Positions 36,965 through 48,387 of a stretch of DNA of 64,000 bases are shown piece by piece. Source of the DNA: Heracleum sosnowskyi (Eukaryota > Streptophyta > Magnoliopsida > Apiales > Apiaceae); the NCBI GenBank assembly GCA_030848705.1, contig CM061238.1, positions 78,020,685 through 78,084,684 on the forward strand, in the 5' to 3' direction. Positions within the stretch are counted from its first letter, which is position 1. Each line of letters opens with the position of its first letter. A program made the translations under genes and the position numbers. Below the pieces are notes generated by a model. That model saw only the letters and a program-made list of their open reading frames with translations, ran no database searches and was not told the DNA's origin.

Positions 36965-37510
36965 TCATGGATCATCTTCTCTGGTCTCCCATAGTGCTGG
37001 TCCGGAAATCTCCCCAATCTCCCTCATCACAAAGTCCAAAATCTCTCTCATCCCTACTGTAGTCTCTCCCTCTCTGCTAGTAGCTAGTCCATGCAACCTC
37101 GTCTCTACCAATGTCCTCACAACCCTGAGTCTCATCTGTGTCTCTCCTATCTGATCTCTGAATCTATCTCTATCTATGGCTACACCTGCCTCCGCTGTAC
37201 GCATCCCACGCATCTCTAATACCTGTCTACGAAAGTAATCCCTCTCCTCTTTCATCCTCTGATAACGGTGATGTGGAACTGGTGGCTCAGAGATCTGGAA
37301 CAAAGGTCCGGAAACTGAAGCCTGAGACCGCGGTGCTGCGGGTATGCGTCGAAGTGGAACGGGACAAGGTATAGGATCTCTCCTGACCACTATAGGTCCA
37401 GACTGAGGTAGTGTCGGTCGCGACGGTCCTGCTCTCATATCTGGTACAGGTCTCTCCTCTATCGGGTGCTCTGACGGATCTGAATCGGAACTAGAGCTAG
37501 GTGGCTGCAA
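36965..37510 (-). CDS. extra ORF between PBS and gag of the inner chromovirus
   Basis: An unbroken 181-codon ORF lies in the leader on the element's coding strand, about 400 bp before gag. The N-terminal half is Pro/Ser/Arg-rich (MQPPSSSSDSDPSEHP). The C-terminal half is helical and charged (YQRMKEERDYFRRQVLEMRG), with coiled-coil character, ending in WETREDDP. It has no stop although gag and pol of the same copy have several. I do not recognise a family. It could be the element's own accessory ORF or a captured fragment. Confidence 0.55.
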   Translation of the reverse strand: MQPPSSSSDSDPSEHPIEERPVPDMRAGPSRPTLPQSGPIVVRRDPIPCPVPLRRIPAAPRSQASVSGPLFQISEPPVPHHRYQRMKEERDYFRRQVLEMRGMRTAEAGVAIDRDRFRDQIGETQMRLRVVRTLVETRLHGLATSREGETTVGMREILDFVMREIGEISGPALWETREDDP

Positions 37511-37639
37511 TTATAACCATACTCGATTACTACACATAATATCTCTAATCGACCTTCTATGACCATTAGGTGAATTCCTAATCCTCTATGCTATCATGGA
37601 CCCTAAATCCTAACTTGTTTCAAATGTCATAACATGTTG

Positions 37640-37653
37640 CTCTGATACCAACC
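37640..37653 (-). promoter_or_regulatory. primer binding site of the inner chromovirus
   Basis: The minus strand reads TTGGTATCAGAGC just inside the 5' LTR, complementary to initiator tRNA-Met. Confidence 0.9.
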
Positions 37654-40600
37654 TGTGACGCCCTCCAAACCCGGGGTACAGATTTGGGGAGTCACTTGAC
37701 CAACGAAACACAACATACCTGAATCTAACACATGCATAATAATATAATAACATAAAATACCCCTTATCCAAGACCGCATCCAGATTATCGCATAAAACAA
37801 GCTTCTAAGTCATATTTATTACAAACCAGTTTTCAGAGTTATTACACACTTAATATACAAAGCTAGACATCTAGTCTAACTTCCAAAGTAAAACAACTAC
37901 CCGTCCAATGACAATCACTCGGGGTGGTCTCCTAGCATCGGGAGAACTGTCACTAGCGCTGTGTCTGCTCATTCTCTCACTTCACTGGAATAGGGTTAGA
38001 AACAAAACAAGTATGAGCCACAGGTGCTTAGCAAGCATGATATATATATTAATCACAGTTCCATAATGAAAGGAAAGAATTCAATTATCTGAATCAACAA
38101 TACACAAGTCAAACATAAGCTTTTAACAATCATTATTGAAGAAAGAGGAATCAGAATTGGACTTCTACATTTTTCAAATACAAAGGTTGAGCTGCTGATC
38201 AGCCACGCATCAACCCCGGACTAGCTTATAGCATAGTCCTCCACTAGGATCCATGGCCATCTAGGCCTTAAGTTATTACGACCATAAATATGGCCCGACC
38301 ATTACTGGTCTCATTTTAAAACATGCCAATTCTATCACAAGGTATAAGCAATAACATGCATAACAAGATAAGTACACAATGACGGGGTGTAATAGTTGCA
38401 AAAGAGCTTCAACTATTCAATATCAAGGAAAGTCCGAGAAATAGATTCGGAATGGTTTCAAGGGTACAACGTACTCATTTAAGAAAGTCAACAATGGTTA
38501 TCATCAATTATAAACTGAATTGAAGGTGAGGGTTTCTGAAATCCAACACGATTGTGGATTAAATCAAAAGTTAGGAATATTCAAGGAAATAGCATCAGTG
38601 CTCAATACGGGTGAAGGTTGAATAATCTGAATCGTTCTGATGGTAACATACATGTAATTCTGAAGAATAATAACAATGGAATCAACAAGTAAAGGCACAT
38701 ATACTTGTCTGGTCTACGTCGCTGACGGGATTCTATCTCGTTCACTCTACTTTGCCCTTTCCCTTGTTCCGGGAACTCGATTCTATAATAAACAACTTAT
38801 AACAGTAAGTCTAACTATCCTCATTCTATCCTCGACACACAATCATAATCATTATCACATTTAAACAAGTAACCGGGTACTTATCGGACGCCCGGTCTAA
38901 TTTTACGGTAATTAAAACTCAGACATTAGCCCTCGTATGGGCATTTACGGACTATTAAAACACATTAATCGACTCATATAAGCCATATAGCACTTATAAA
39001 TATTTTTAAAACAATATTTGAGGCTTATTTGAATTTAAATAAGTCACAAATAATTTTTAAATCAAAAATCGGATTTTTAATCCCATTATAAGTATTTAAA
39101 AACAATTAAATCAATTAATAAAAATTAATTGACACTTTTTAAACACTCCAACTATTTTTAAATAATTAAATCAAGCTAGAAAATAATTAAACTTAATTTA
39201 AATTAATTAAATCTAATTAATTATTAATTATTAAGAATTAATCAATTAATTAAATTAATTAATTATTAATTAAAAATAATTAAAATAATTAAATTTAATC
39301 AGTTTTCGAATTTAAATAATTAAATATAATTTTCCAGAATTTTCTGAATTTAAAAATGTATTTTTAAAATAAAAAATATGATTTTTATAAATAATTAAAT
39401 TATTTTCGAATTAAATTTAAAAATAAAATTCAAAAACAGTTTTCTGAAAATGAATTAGGGTTTTGAAGATTGAAACCGGGTTGGAAAACGGGTTACTGGA
39501 TCGAGTCACGGGTCACCAAGAACAATCCGGGTCGCGAAGAACAGCCGGAAAATTCCCAGATTCCGGCGACCTTTTCCAGAATCCGGCGAGCCAAAAACAC
39601 ATCAAAAATTGGGGCTTTTGATACCAAAACACTCCTCATAACCATACCAATACATTCTGATCAAAAACAAACCAAAAACATCACCGGAACTTCAACCCGA
39701 CTATTTTCCAGCGACCTTAAACCAATTTTCCGATCTACTAAAATCTTACATGAAACTCTACATTTTTTATGTTAAAATAAAGCTAAGAACACATACAATG
39801 AAAGCCCTATATCCAAAATCATGTCAGATCAATAACCAGAACGGACTATTAAAAAGAAGAATTCGGGTCAAAACCCGAAAATCAAACCCGAACAAATTGA
39901 ACATAAACATGAAATTAAAGCATGAATTCCTACTAATTAGAACCCTAGGAACATGTTGGAAGCAATCAATTGAACGGAGAATCAACAGAATGAAAATCCC
40001 CAATTCGAATATAAACCCTAATTTTAATTAGAAATTTGAAAAATTCATATAAAATCGAAAAATTACCAGATGATGATGAGGTTGGAAGATTTTGAAACTA
40101 GAGCTCAAGATCTTTGATTTGAGTACTTGAACTTTGGATTTGGATTTCAATAACACCTTCGAAATTGATTTTGATTTTCAAGAACACGGTTCGGAAATTT
40201 TATATTTTTGTATATTTTTAATACGGATTATATGAAGTATAATGTACGATTCTCCTTTTTATACTTAGTTAAAAATAATACCCTAAACGAAATTTTTGGA
40301 TCGATATTGATCCACTGGTTCGCTTTAAAACCCTAATAATGTAAAATACACGTTTTACGAGGTGATAGCTATCCAAAAAGACTGATAGTTATCCAAATCA
40401 ATACATATCATTTATATAACTAATGCTCAAGAATATTGGGGCTATAATAGATGTATTTATTGATACGGACGATATACCAACTACCCTAGAAAAATTAGGG
40501 TTAGGGTTTAAAATAATTTTTCTTCCTTTGAATAAAACAAATACTATTGATAATATCGGATAATAAGGGATATAATAATACGAAGAAATCCTCCGATAAT

Positions 40601-40848
40601 GATTCGAACACAAATGACAAAGGAATAATAATGATGAAAAAAATTTCAACGGGGCCCTTGAATTATCAAAACGGGGCTCAAAATTGAAGATATTTTCAAA
40701 TGACAAAATATTTGAACAGGGCTTTCGACACACCAATTTACACATAAACACTTAACAACCCTTATCATTATAACTCAAAATACTTCATAATAAGTATTCT
40801 ACACATATAATACAATTTATATTATTAATAAAGTTCACGGATCTTACA
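37654..40848 (-). repeat. 5' LTR of the inner chromovirus
   Basis: 3,195 bp, TGTGACGCC...GATCTTACA on the plus strand. It differs from the other LTR by scattered substitutions and a few indels, so this is a relatively recent insertion. It contains no gene. Confidence 0.95.
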
Positions 40849-40972
40849 AATACGGTGAAGAAAATCCTGATTGACAATGGCAGCTCCGTGGATATTCTTT
40901 ATCACCACGCATATTCGCGGATGAACCTCGGAGATCGCCAATTAGAAAATGTCAATATTTCTCTGTACATTT
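40849..40972 (+). pseudogene. protease start of the outer gypsy element
   Basis: Beginning at the repeated AATAC, the frame reads TVKKILIDNGSSVDILYHHA, a Tat-type aspartic protease active site (DNGSS). It is the direct continuation of the codons that end at 28768. After about 40 codons the coding similarity fades, and the polypurine tract follows at about 41022-41035. Confidence 0.85.
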
Positions 40973-41035
40973 TTTATCTTATGTTTCCGGCCCAAAACAA
41001 ATCTAAAGATATGGCTCCAAATGAGGGGGGACAAA

Positions 41036-41279
41036 TGTTGGGTAAAAGCCCACTAGCTAATAGGCTCAATTAATAGTTTGTATATATGCTCATTTGTAAT
41101 AGGCCCATTTGTAAGCTTGTGCTATAAATACCCCCAATCATCCACATTAAGGGGTTGAAAAAATAGATAAAAGAGTGATCCTTTCAAAGAATGTAACGTT
41201 AATTATTAAATATATTGATTTCATTCCGTTCTAAATTAATTATTCGCATATTGAATCATATATGTTAATACATTCATCA
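41036..41279 (+). repeat. 3' LTR of the outer element
   Basis: 244 bp, TGTTGGGTA...TTCATCA, clearly homologous to 26561-26805 but with more differences than the two inner LTRs show, consistent with being older. Confidence 0.93.
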
Positions 41280-41284
41280 CTATG

Positions 41285-41834
41285 CAAGTAACGGAATGGT
41301 TACATTTGTACCCAATGATCTTTCTTTAGAGTATTGCATTGGCGCTACAAAACTGTTGGAAACGTTTTTAAAGACGCGATTTTCCAGATTGAATTAGATA
41401 TATCATAGATCATAGAAATCAGAGATTTAATTAAATATATATAGAGAATTGATATAATTTGAATACAATAGAGTAAATCAATAAATTATACGAGAAATGG
41501 TCAACACTTCCGATTAGCAACTAATGTAAAATCGTTTACACTGATGCTGTGTAAATTGTGAATTAGTATTACGTGATTTTATCTTGTCAATGATGCCAAG
41601 AAAATGCTGTCACATACTTATGTATAATTTTTAATTCGTGAAAATATCATATGTCTGTCATATCATTTTTCATAATTTTTGAAAAAAAATTATTTGGTGC
41701 TCTAACATTATTAGTAGGCTAAATGGCTATAGAGCAAAAGCTTATTGTGTTTATAAATTTGTCGAATATTCAGAATGGTATTTTCGCATGCATACTTGTG
41801 ATCGTAGACATACGTATTAATTTATTAATTCATG
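41285..41834. other. intergenic, nothing recognised
   Basis: AT-rich; no gene, no clear transposon ends. Confidence 0.5.
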
Positions 41835-42380
41835 TTTTTTTTTTGACGTAAAGGGAAGAATTCATTAAAATACACAAACCCATGAACTGTCAATTACAAC
41901 CTGATTGTGAAACAAAAAACGAGCTAAATAAATAGTCGTTTTGTTTTCAGATCGCTTAACACATAGAATATCCAAATTCTTTAATCTAAAAAGTATTACA
42001 ATGACATCTCGGACAATCCAACCTACATCAGCTATGAAACTAGTAGCATCGCAATTGACCTTCACATAAGCACCATTTGTAGCCCAATGTTCAGAACTAT
42101 CAGTTACATCGACTGATATTGAAGCAACAAATGCCTCCAAAATATGAACATTTTTTTGTTGCGAAAGGTGAGCTCTTGTGGTATTCACCACCATCCCAAA
42201 TTTGATGCAAGCCTTACAGATCATCCAAAATACCATATAAATCCTTCTCAGAAAAACTACCAAAACCCATAACAAATCACACAAAAATATCAAAACATAA
42301 CACATTAACATTCCAAAAAGATGGGCATGACTAAACAACCTTGATAACAAGGTACTCGACAAGAAATCACCCAAAAAGGA
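41835..42380 (-). pseudogene. truncated LINE (non-LTR retrotransposon) 3' end with RNase H domain
   Basis: A minus-strand open stretch (42374-41865) contains YVKVNCDATSF followed by VGWIVRDV, the first strand of the RNase H-like domain found at the C terminus of plant LINE polyproteins, and near its end SENKTTIYLAR. A run of ten T at 41835-41844 on the plus strand would be its poly(A) tail. The catalytic region is not complete and no reverse transcriptase remains: a 5'-truncated copy. A related host RNase H-like domain fragment is the alternative. Confidence 0.6.
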
Positions 42381-42442
42381 TTAGATCTCAATTTTATTAA
42401 AAAAACTGGTAAATATAATAGATGATGGGAGAACGAAGGGAC

Positions 42443-42885
42443 TTAGTGCGTGTTTGGGGTATCACAAAAAAGTTGACTTATAACTTAAAATGATTAAGTG
42501 TTATATAAGTGATAAGTTGATGAATTCTTATAAGTTATACGGGTGTTTGGATAAATTTACTTATAAGTTAGTGAAGAATTTGCTAAATTAAATTTGAAAA
42601 AATAATTTTTAAATACAATGATTTCAACACTTGTATTTTAAATTAAAAAAATATTTAAAAACACAAATGTAAAAATATAAAATTATAAAATATTAGAAAA
42701 ATAAAGAAATCAAAGAATAAATTGATAAGTTAAGTAAAATGTTAGTGATTTCTAACATTCAACTTGTCAATTTATAAATTATAAGTTATCAAATAAACTG
42801 AGTACACAAACACCCCTCATAAGCTCTTATCAACTTATAATGCATAAGTTACGGCTTAAAAGATAAGCCAAACATGCCGTTAATA
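42443..42885. mobile_element. MITE with ends GCGTGTTTGG / CCAAACATGC
   Basis: Outer sequences TTAGTGCGTGTTTGG and CCAAACATGCCGTTAA are inverted repeats about 440 bp apart. Next to them, CTTATAAGTTA-type words also recur as inverted pairs (42465-42570 and 42770-42860). The ends resemble hAT-type MITEs. The target duplication is not certain (GAAGGGA and GAAGGGG nearby). Confidence 0.65.
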
Positions 42886-43140
42886 AATGAAGGGGATAAA
42901 GATTGAAAAATGAAAAAGTGAATTTTGGGATCGACTCTCAATACAGCGGAGAGAGTTTTTATTCATTCATGTTTTTAGAATGTTTAGATTATTATATTTC
43001 GCGTATGGAGTACATGTTTCAAATATTTAAGAAACACTACATATTGTGGAGTGTATATATTTCAAAATAAATATGGCTTTAATTGGTAATCCATTTACGA
43101 GTATATATTCAATGGAACTTTTATCAGATTATTATATCAA

Positions 43141-44026
43141 TCAATACTATTATATAATAGACGAAACATTAAAAGTTTGGTTGGTCGGTATGGTACGTTG
43201 TGATTTTACTTAATTGTCCTTAACTATATTTCGTGTTTTTACTTAATTAACCTTACTTATTTATAGAAATATATTATTAAATAATAATATTGTCTATTTA
43301 TAACCAATTACCTTTTTCCCCTAAAATACATTATTTTTTCTAACAAATTCCCCTACTTTTTCAAACATGGTAATTACCTTTTTTAACTAAAACATGTTAG
43401 TTTTTCTATTTTTTCATACTAAAACCTCTTATTTTCCAAAAATATTACGGACAAACCTTTAGTTATTTATTTTTAAACCTATAATATTATAATTATTTTT
43501 TAAAAGTTTACCTATTTTAACATGTCTACTTATTTTTCTTAACAAATGAAATCACTAAGAATATTAAAATATAAATAATCAAATACCTATTTATAACAAT
43601 TACTCTAAAACACATTATAGATTTTTTCTAACAAAGTTCCTTCTTTTCTAAATATATCACGGGAAATTGTGTTTTTCAATTTACTTTTTCTATTTTTCTC
43701 ACTAAAATTCATTTTTTTTCCCAAAAATATCGCAGGAAACCCTTTACTTATTTATTTTAAAACGAATTTAAATACTTTTAATTATTAAATTTTAAAACCT
43801 CATTTTTCAAAAATATCACGGGCATTTACCCATTTAAACTAAATATATGTTACATTTTTTTTTATTTTTTTAAAAATATGTTTTAATGTTTTTAATTAAT
43901 TAAAAGTATTTAGCTATTTTAACATGCCTACTTATTTTTTTTAACAAATACAATTAATAATTTTTTTAAAATATAATAATAAAATAACAATTAACAATCC
44001 GTGCATCGGCACGGGTTTTAAGCTAG
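43141..44026 (+). mobile_element. short non-autonomous Helitron
   Basis: Starts TCAATACTATTATATAATAG, preceded by A. The 3' end has the hairpin CCGTGCATCGGCACGG (44000-44015) and ends CTAG, followed by T: insertion between A and T, no target duplication, 5' TC and 3' CTRR with a GC-rich hairpin about 10 bp from the end, all as expected. 886 bp, no ORF, very AT-rich inside with recurring AAAATATCACGGG words. Confidence 0.85.
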
Positions 44027-44876
44027 TAATTTATAAAATCTTGATCCTTTAAATTGGCTTTTTCACCGGTTTGTGATTTTGTTTGGCTAATTTTAAAGAC
44101 GAGGATTTTAAATAATTTTTGACTTTTAGGTAAAAATAATTTAAAATTCAAAAAACAACTTAAATTCAGAAATTGTAACCGAAATTATTTGAAACAATTT
44201 ACTTTATTTTGATAAAAAAAATTTTGTGATTGTTTTCTCTATTTGGGGACCGTGCCCCAGCCCAAAGCCAAACTGTTGTATCCTCAACAAATTTGTGTAT
44301 CGCATATGCACAGAAGTTTGGCTAGCTACTTAGCTTTATTTTACCTGCTTCCAATATAAATTATTGAGGACTCAGATTCGAATCATAATTCCACAAACCA
44401 GAGGTTTAACTGCTCAACTTCTCCATTAATTAATTAATAAATTCTTGAACAAATGATTGGTAAAAAAAGGCAATAAGGAAAGAGATTCTGTTTATCTACT
44501 TAAACCGGCCAACAAGTAAATATCAAGCATAGCCATGTTATATTCTACTTGCAATCTTTCCAGGGAGAGAGGCTGGGGGATAACTATAAATCAGCTATAC
44601 ATCACGCATAGCCAATTAGCCATGTTTCTTATTCATGAGTATCTATCTGTGAGACCAAAACAAAGTATCCTAAAGCTGGTAAACAGAGCAAGTTCAGAAA
44701 CTTAACAAGAACTTGAGGCATCGAGTTCATGGGCACTCAAGACAGCCTTATGTTCGTCCTTGAACATCATCGTCGTATTTTGTAAGAAGAAATATACAAA
44801 AAGTGGCGGGCTGCTTAAATAAAATAGTAAGCAAGCCCCTGCCTACGAAACTATGAACCCCTCAGCCACCTTCACC
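44027..44876. other. intergenic and expansin 3' UTR
   Basis: No gene in 44027-44500. The stretch nearest 44877 should be the 3' UTR of the minus-strand expansin gene. Confidence 0.5.
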
Positions 44877-45871
44877 TTAAAACTTCACACTGCTTGAGAA
44901 TGTTTGGCCAAATCGCCAACCGGATGATGCGATATTGTAAAAAGTCTTGGTCACTCCATCAGTAGTGGTGACTCTGAAGGATAAAGCTTGACCGTTGAGG
45001 TATGCATTTGACTGCCAATTTGCTCCCCAATTCCTTGACATTGTCATCCAGTTAGTTCTAGTACCCTTGATTTGCACAGATTTAATGGATCCAGCTCCAC
45101 CAACGTTGCTTATTAAAACAAGTTCAAAGTAGTCCCTCCCATTAACAGTGAATCTAACTCCACCACGCTTAACACATGGAACCCTGATTCCAAAAATTAT
45201 GAAGTAATACTGTTAAAAATACTTCTTTACTAATTCAAACCAAGTTGATGCACAATGTATGAAAATCTGAACAAGAAACCACTGTGTAATATATTTCAGT
45301 ACCTTTGGTAAATAACTGGGACAATTCCACCTCGATAGATGCCAATTTTTTGCCAAGCAGGTTGAGCCATATCGAAATGCTTGAGTGGAGGATTGCACCA
45401 GCCTCCATCATTGTTAGGCAATGCATAGTTTGGAGGACAAAAGTTTGTAGCAGTAATAGTAACAGATGTTCCTCTAATACACCATTGAGGGCTTGCTTTA
45501 TAGTCACATATAATCTTGTAACATTGTCCACATGATGCTCCGTCGTTAAAAAGAGCAGTACTCAAAGCAGCAGTCCGAGTTCCATAACCAGTCGAGTACA
45601 AGTTACCATAACCACATGCACCACCTGTTTCAAGCAAAGTCATCATTTTTACATGGTTCTGATTTGTTCTGTAACAAAATAATCCAAACAATGTACTGGA
45701 AATTATTGAAGTTAAAAAGTTTAGTTTCATACCCATTGTTCCTGAAGCGTCGCTACCTCCATAAAAGGTGGCATGAGCTTTAGACCATCCAGAAGCCACA
45801 AACGCGTCAACATTGACAAGAAAACAAGTACTGGATAAAATTGCCAGTGCAAGAACTCCAAGATTCGCCAT
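44877..45871 (-). CDS. EXPA: alpha-expansin
   Basis: Three exons: 45871-45733, 45624-45303 and 45183-44877, frame-consistent with GT-AG borders, 255 residues. Expansins loosen cell walls at low pH by disrupting polysaccharide contacts, without hydrolysis. The chosen ATG (45871) starts a clean signal peptide (MANLGVLALAILSSTCFLVN); an in-frame ATG 20 codons upstream at 45931 would spoil it. The GH45-like domain shows HATFYGGSDASGTMG, ACGYGNLYSTGYGTRTAALS, CGQCYKIIC, FCPPN and HFDMAQPAW (the HFD motif). The C-terminal carbohydrate-binding domain (VPCVKRGGVRF; NWMTMSRNWGANWQ; GWRFGQTFSS) has the usual Trp residues. Both introns are at the standard expansin positions. Confidence 0.96.
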
Positions 45872-45931
45872 TTCAAGTTGATGTATTTGCAAACGTTGAG
45901 TTTGTGGTTTTATAGGACCAAACTTCTTCAA

Positions 45932-46377
45932 TGCACAACCTTACATGTGACTTTTGCAAGTAGCTAGAACTCTGGTTTTTTAATTGGATTATCATTGTTA
46001 CTATAAAGAAAATTCTATATCAATCTCATTCAATTATTTCCACGTTCTCTGACAAATGAATCAATCAGACATCGCCCACATGGTTTTTCCTGCATAACAG
46101 GCGTAAATCTATCCAAATTGTTCATTTTCCTTTTAATATACGTTTTAAAATCCTGTCAACTCTGTAAATATAAACTAATATGGCAGTTGGCATTCTAAAG
46201 AATGGAAAAAAACATTAAATTCAATATAAGGGGTTTGACTGATAGAAAGGGTTTTGCACTTGTGCTTATATAATCTGATATGAAGCTCACATGCATGGCT
46301 GCCATTTGACATATATACATGGGAATTCATTACGATTTACGCCTGAATAACCATGACGCATCCCGTGATAGCTCATA
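45932..46377. promoter_or_regulatory. expansin upstream region
   Basis: About 450 bp of AT-rich sequence upstream of the expansin, ending at a Stowaway MITE. No confident TATA box was identified. Confidence 0.4.
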
Positions 46378-46688
46378 CTCCCTCCGTCCCAGTCATTTCT
46401 ATACACTTTTTATTTTGGAACGTCCATTCATTTCTATACATTCCAAAAATAGTAACTTTTAATAATATAAAACACTATTACACTCAGTACTTTCTCCACT
46501 ATCTCTATTCTATAACAATATAAATCACTATTACATCCACTACTTTCTTCCACTATCTCAAATCTATTATTAAATATTGATAGGTCCCACCACTTTACCC
46601 ATTTTCATCTAACTTTACTCATTTTTTATATTTTTTCTTAGTCTCCGTGCCCAATTTCTATGTATAGAACCCCGAGGGACGGAGGGAG
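46378..46688. mobile_element. Stowaway MITE (Tc1/mariner type)
   Basis: Left end CTCCCTCCGTCCC and right end GGGACGGAGGGAG, flanked by TA on both sides (46376-46377 and 46689-46690). 311 bp, no coding. These are classic Stowaway termini and close to those of the mariner-like element starting at 47025. Confidence 0.95.
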
Positions 46689-47024
46689 TAGATATAACCC
46701 AGAAAGGGTATCACCCATATAACTTCTAAGCTTGTTTTTTGATGTTCGTCTGACAATGGTTTATCATCTAATATCTCAACCGGCACTCTAAAATTGATTA
46801 TTCATGTTGTTATTACCATGCAATATTAGTCCCAACATTACAAAACATGTCACTACAATATGTTTAAATTCTACAAGATCGAGTAACATTGGAAAATAGA
46901 TCGAGAAAATAGCAAATGGACAAGGGAGAGCGGCGACTATTATCCACCATTAATCCATTGTTTACGCTTTTAGCTGGATAAAATAGAATTTGTCAACCTC
47001 CTCATATGCTTAGTAGTTACAGTA
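46689..47024. other. short spacer between two Tc1/mariner-type elements
   Basis: No gene or repeat recognised. Confidence 0.5.
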
Positions 47025-47342
47025 CTCCCTCCGTCTCATAAAACACTTCCCATTTTCCTTATTGGTACATTCAAAATACTCTTCCCCTTTCCTAAAATAG
47101 TAACAAAAGTATATTAAAAAACTAACCCACCAACTTAAACAAATATATATCTCTTTTCCCCAAAAATTATTTTACTTATATATATTTACAATTTTATACA
47201 CATATATCGACACCTGTTAAAAAAAACAAAACAACGGTCCTCCACTCAGTCTCCCCACCTACTCTCATTTCAATCCCTAATTTATTTTCTCTCGTTTCTC
47301 TCTTCATTTTTTCAGTCGTCTTTTTTATAAGCTATCAAAAAC

Positions 47343-47708
47343 ATGAGTTTCCATCACGGATTTTCAGATTCCGATGATGAATCTGCTAATACTGTTGATT
47401 ATGCTTGCTCTGATCCCGATAACTGTGACAAAGGTGTTTCTTGTGATGGAGAACACAATTATAGTCGTGAATATGTTCGATTGAGATGGGGAAGTGATGG
47501 TGAATCGTTGGATAAATCGGAAGTAACAGTGGAAAAATACCTTCGATCGCCGTTTCATGGAAGTGTTATTGAAGAACCCAAGGTTGAAGTGTCCCCTCTT
47601 TGTTCAGATCCAGATCAAGTGTCCGTCGTTGTTGCTCCAGAACCGTCGATCGATGACTCCGACGACGACGTTGAGCCTGATTCAGAAGATGCTTGCTCTC
47701 GTTCCTAA
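47343..47708 (+). CDS. acidic 121-residue ORF inside the mariner-like element
   Basis: ATG at 47343 follows a CT-rich leader typical of plant 5' UTRs, and the ORF is open for 121 codons. It is very acidic and Ser-rich (SDSDDESANTVDYACSDPDN; SIDDSDDDVEPDSEDACS), with a central YVRLRWGSDGES patch. A GTAAGT donor-like word at 47711 follows right after the stop. I do not recognise a family. It runs opposite to the transposase. It may be an accessory element gene or the captured first exon of a host gene. Confidence 0.45.
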   Translation: MSFHHGFSDSDDESANTVDYACSDPDNCDKGVSCDGEHNYSREYVRLRWGSDGESLDKSEVTVEKYLRSPFHGSVIEEPKVEVSPLCSDPDQVSVVVAPEPSIDDSDDDVEPDSEDACSRS

Positions 47709-48254
47709 TTTGTAAGTAAATACTCATTTTTGTGTACCTCTAATTTTGATTTGATTGGGAGTGATGAGGCGTAGTTGAAAAAATGATAAGCATGTCACTT
47801 TCTTCTTTTATTCTTTGTGATGGTTGAGGTTTCATTTGTCCGTGTTTTTGGCTTGTCCGTGTTTTGAAATTTGTAATTGTCATTTTGGGACTGAAATTTA
47901 CAGTTTTATTTGTATATTGGGACTTCTAAAGGGACTTCAGTATACATAAATTATCAAATTATGTATACAAGTGAATACAAGTGACCTGTCTTGATTCTTC
48001 CTGTGGTTGGTTTATAGTTTAATTAATTTTTTTTATTGTAATTTGAGAAGCTACTTGTGTTCTTTAGTCATATGTATATAGGGAAAGAAAGGGGGTATTT
48101 GTGAACTAAAATCGGATCTTGTTTTGTTATTATCTGGTTTGCATTAATATTGTTTTTGAGCTTGTTTTCCGTTTTATATTGAGAACTGATCTATGTTTGA
48201 CTAGAGGATCTTGGGGGTCCATTGAGCCTCCTTGAATCTGCATCCCTGCTGGAC

Positions 48255-48300
48255 ACGGCCACATTGTCATACATTGTCATACATTGTCATACATATTGTT
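48255..48300. repeat. short tandem repeat, ACATTGTCAT units
   Basis: Three to four consecutive 10-bp units within the non-coding middle of the mariner-like element, just past the transposase stop. Confidence 0.8.
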
Positions 48301-48387
48301 TACATTCATATTTATGTTCATTACATTTAGTCTTGCATTCATATACAATGCATACATTACTACATGTGCATAAAATGCTTCCTGCAT

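Larger units (their letters stand above)
28769..40848 (-). mobile_element. inner Ty3/gypsy chromovirus, Tekay/Del-like, nested in the outer element
   Basis: LTRs at 28769-31914 and 37654-40848 are flanked by AATAC on both sides (28764-28768 and 40849-40853). On the minus strand the order is LTR, PBS, leader with an extra ORF, gag, zinc knuckles, protease, RT, RNase H, integrase, chromodomain-like C terminus, polypurine tract, LTR. RT before integrase with a C-terminal chromodomain and very long LTRs indicates Tekay/Del. It splits the outer element inside the protease gene. Gag and pol have a handful of stops and small frameshifts. Confidence 0.96.
26561..41279 (+). mobile_element. outer Ty3/gypsy-type non-autonomous element (gag plus partial protease), Tat-like
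   Basis: LTRs at 26561-26805 and 41036-41279 are flanked by the same five bases, CTATG (26556-26560 and 41280-41284). The PBS follows the left LTR and a purine tract (GAGGGGGGA) precedes the right one. Between them are only a gag gene and the start of a protease; the coding sequence stops soon after the protease active site and goes directly to the polypurine tract. RT and integrase are absent apart from the inserted element at 28769-40848. Without that insertion it would be about 2.6 kb, a short gag-bearing non-autonomous design. Confidence 0.93.

Noticed and set aside
38676..40031. ORFs inside the inner LTRs (for example 38676-38864, 39470-39775)
   Set aside because: Present in long non-coding LTRs, differ between the two LTR copies and lack any protein features.
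45872..45931. Upstream in-frame Met at 45931 as the expansin start
   Set aside because: It would add 20 charged residues before a perfect signal peptide; the Met at 45871 fits the family.
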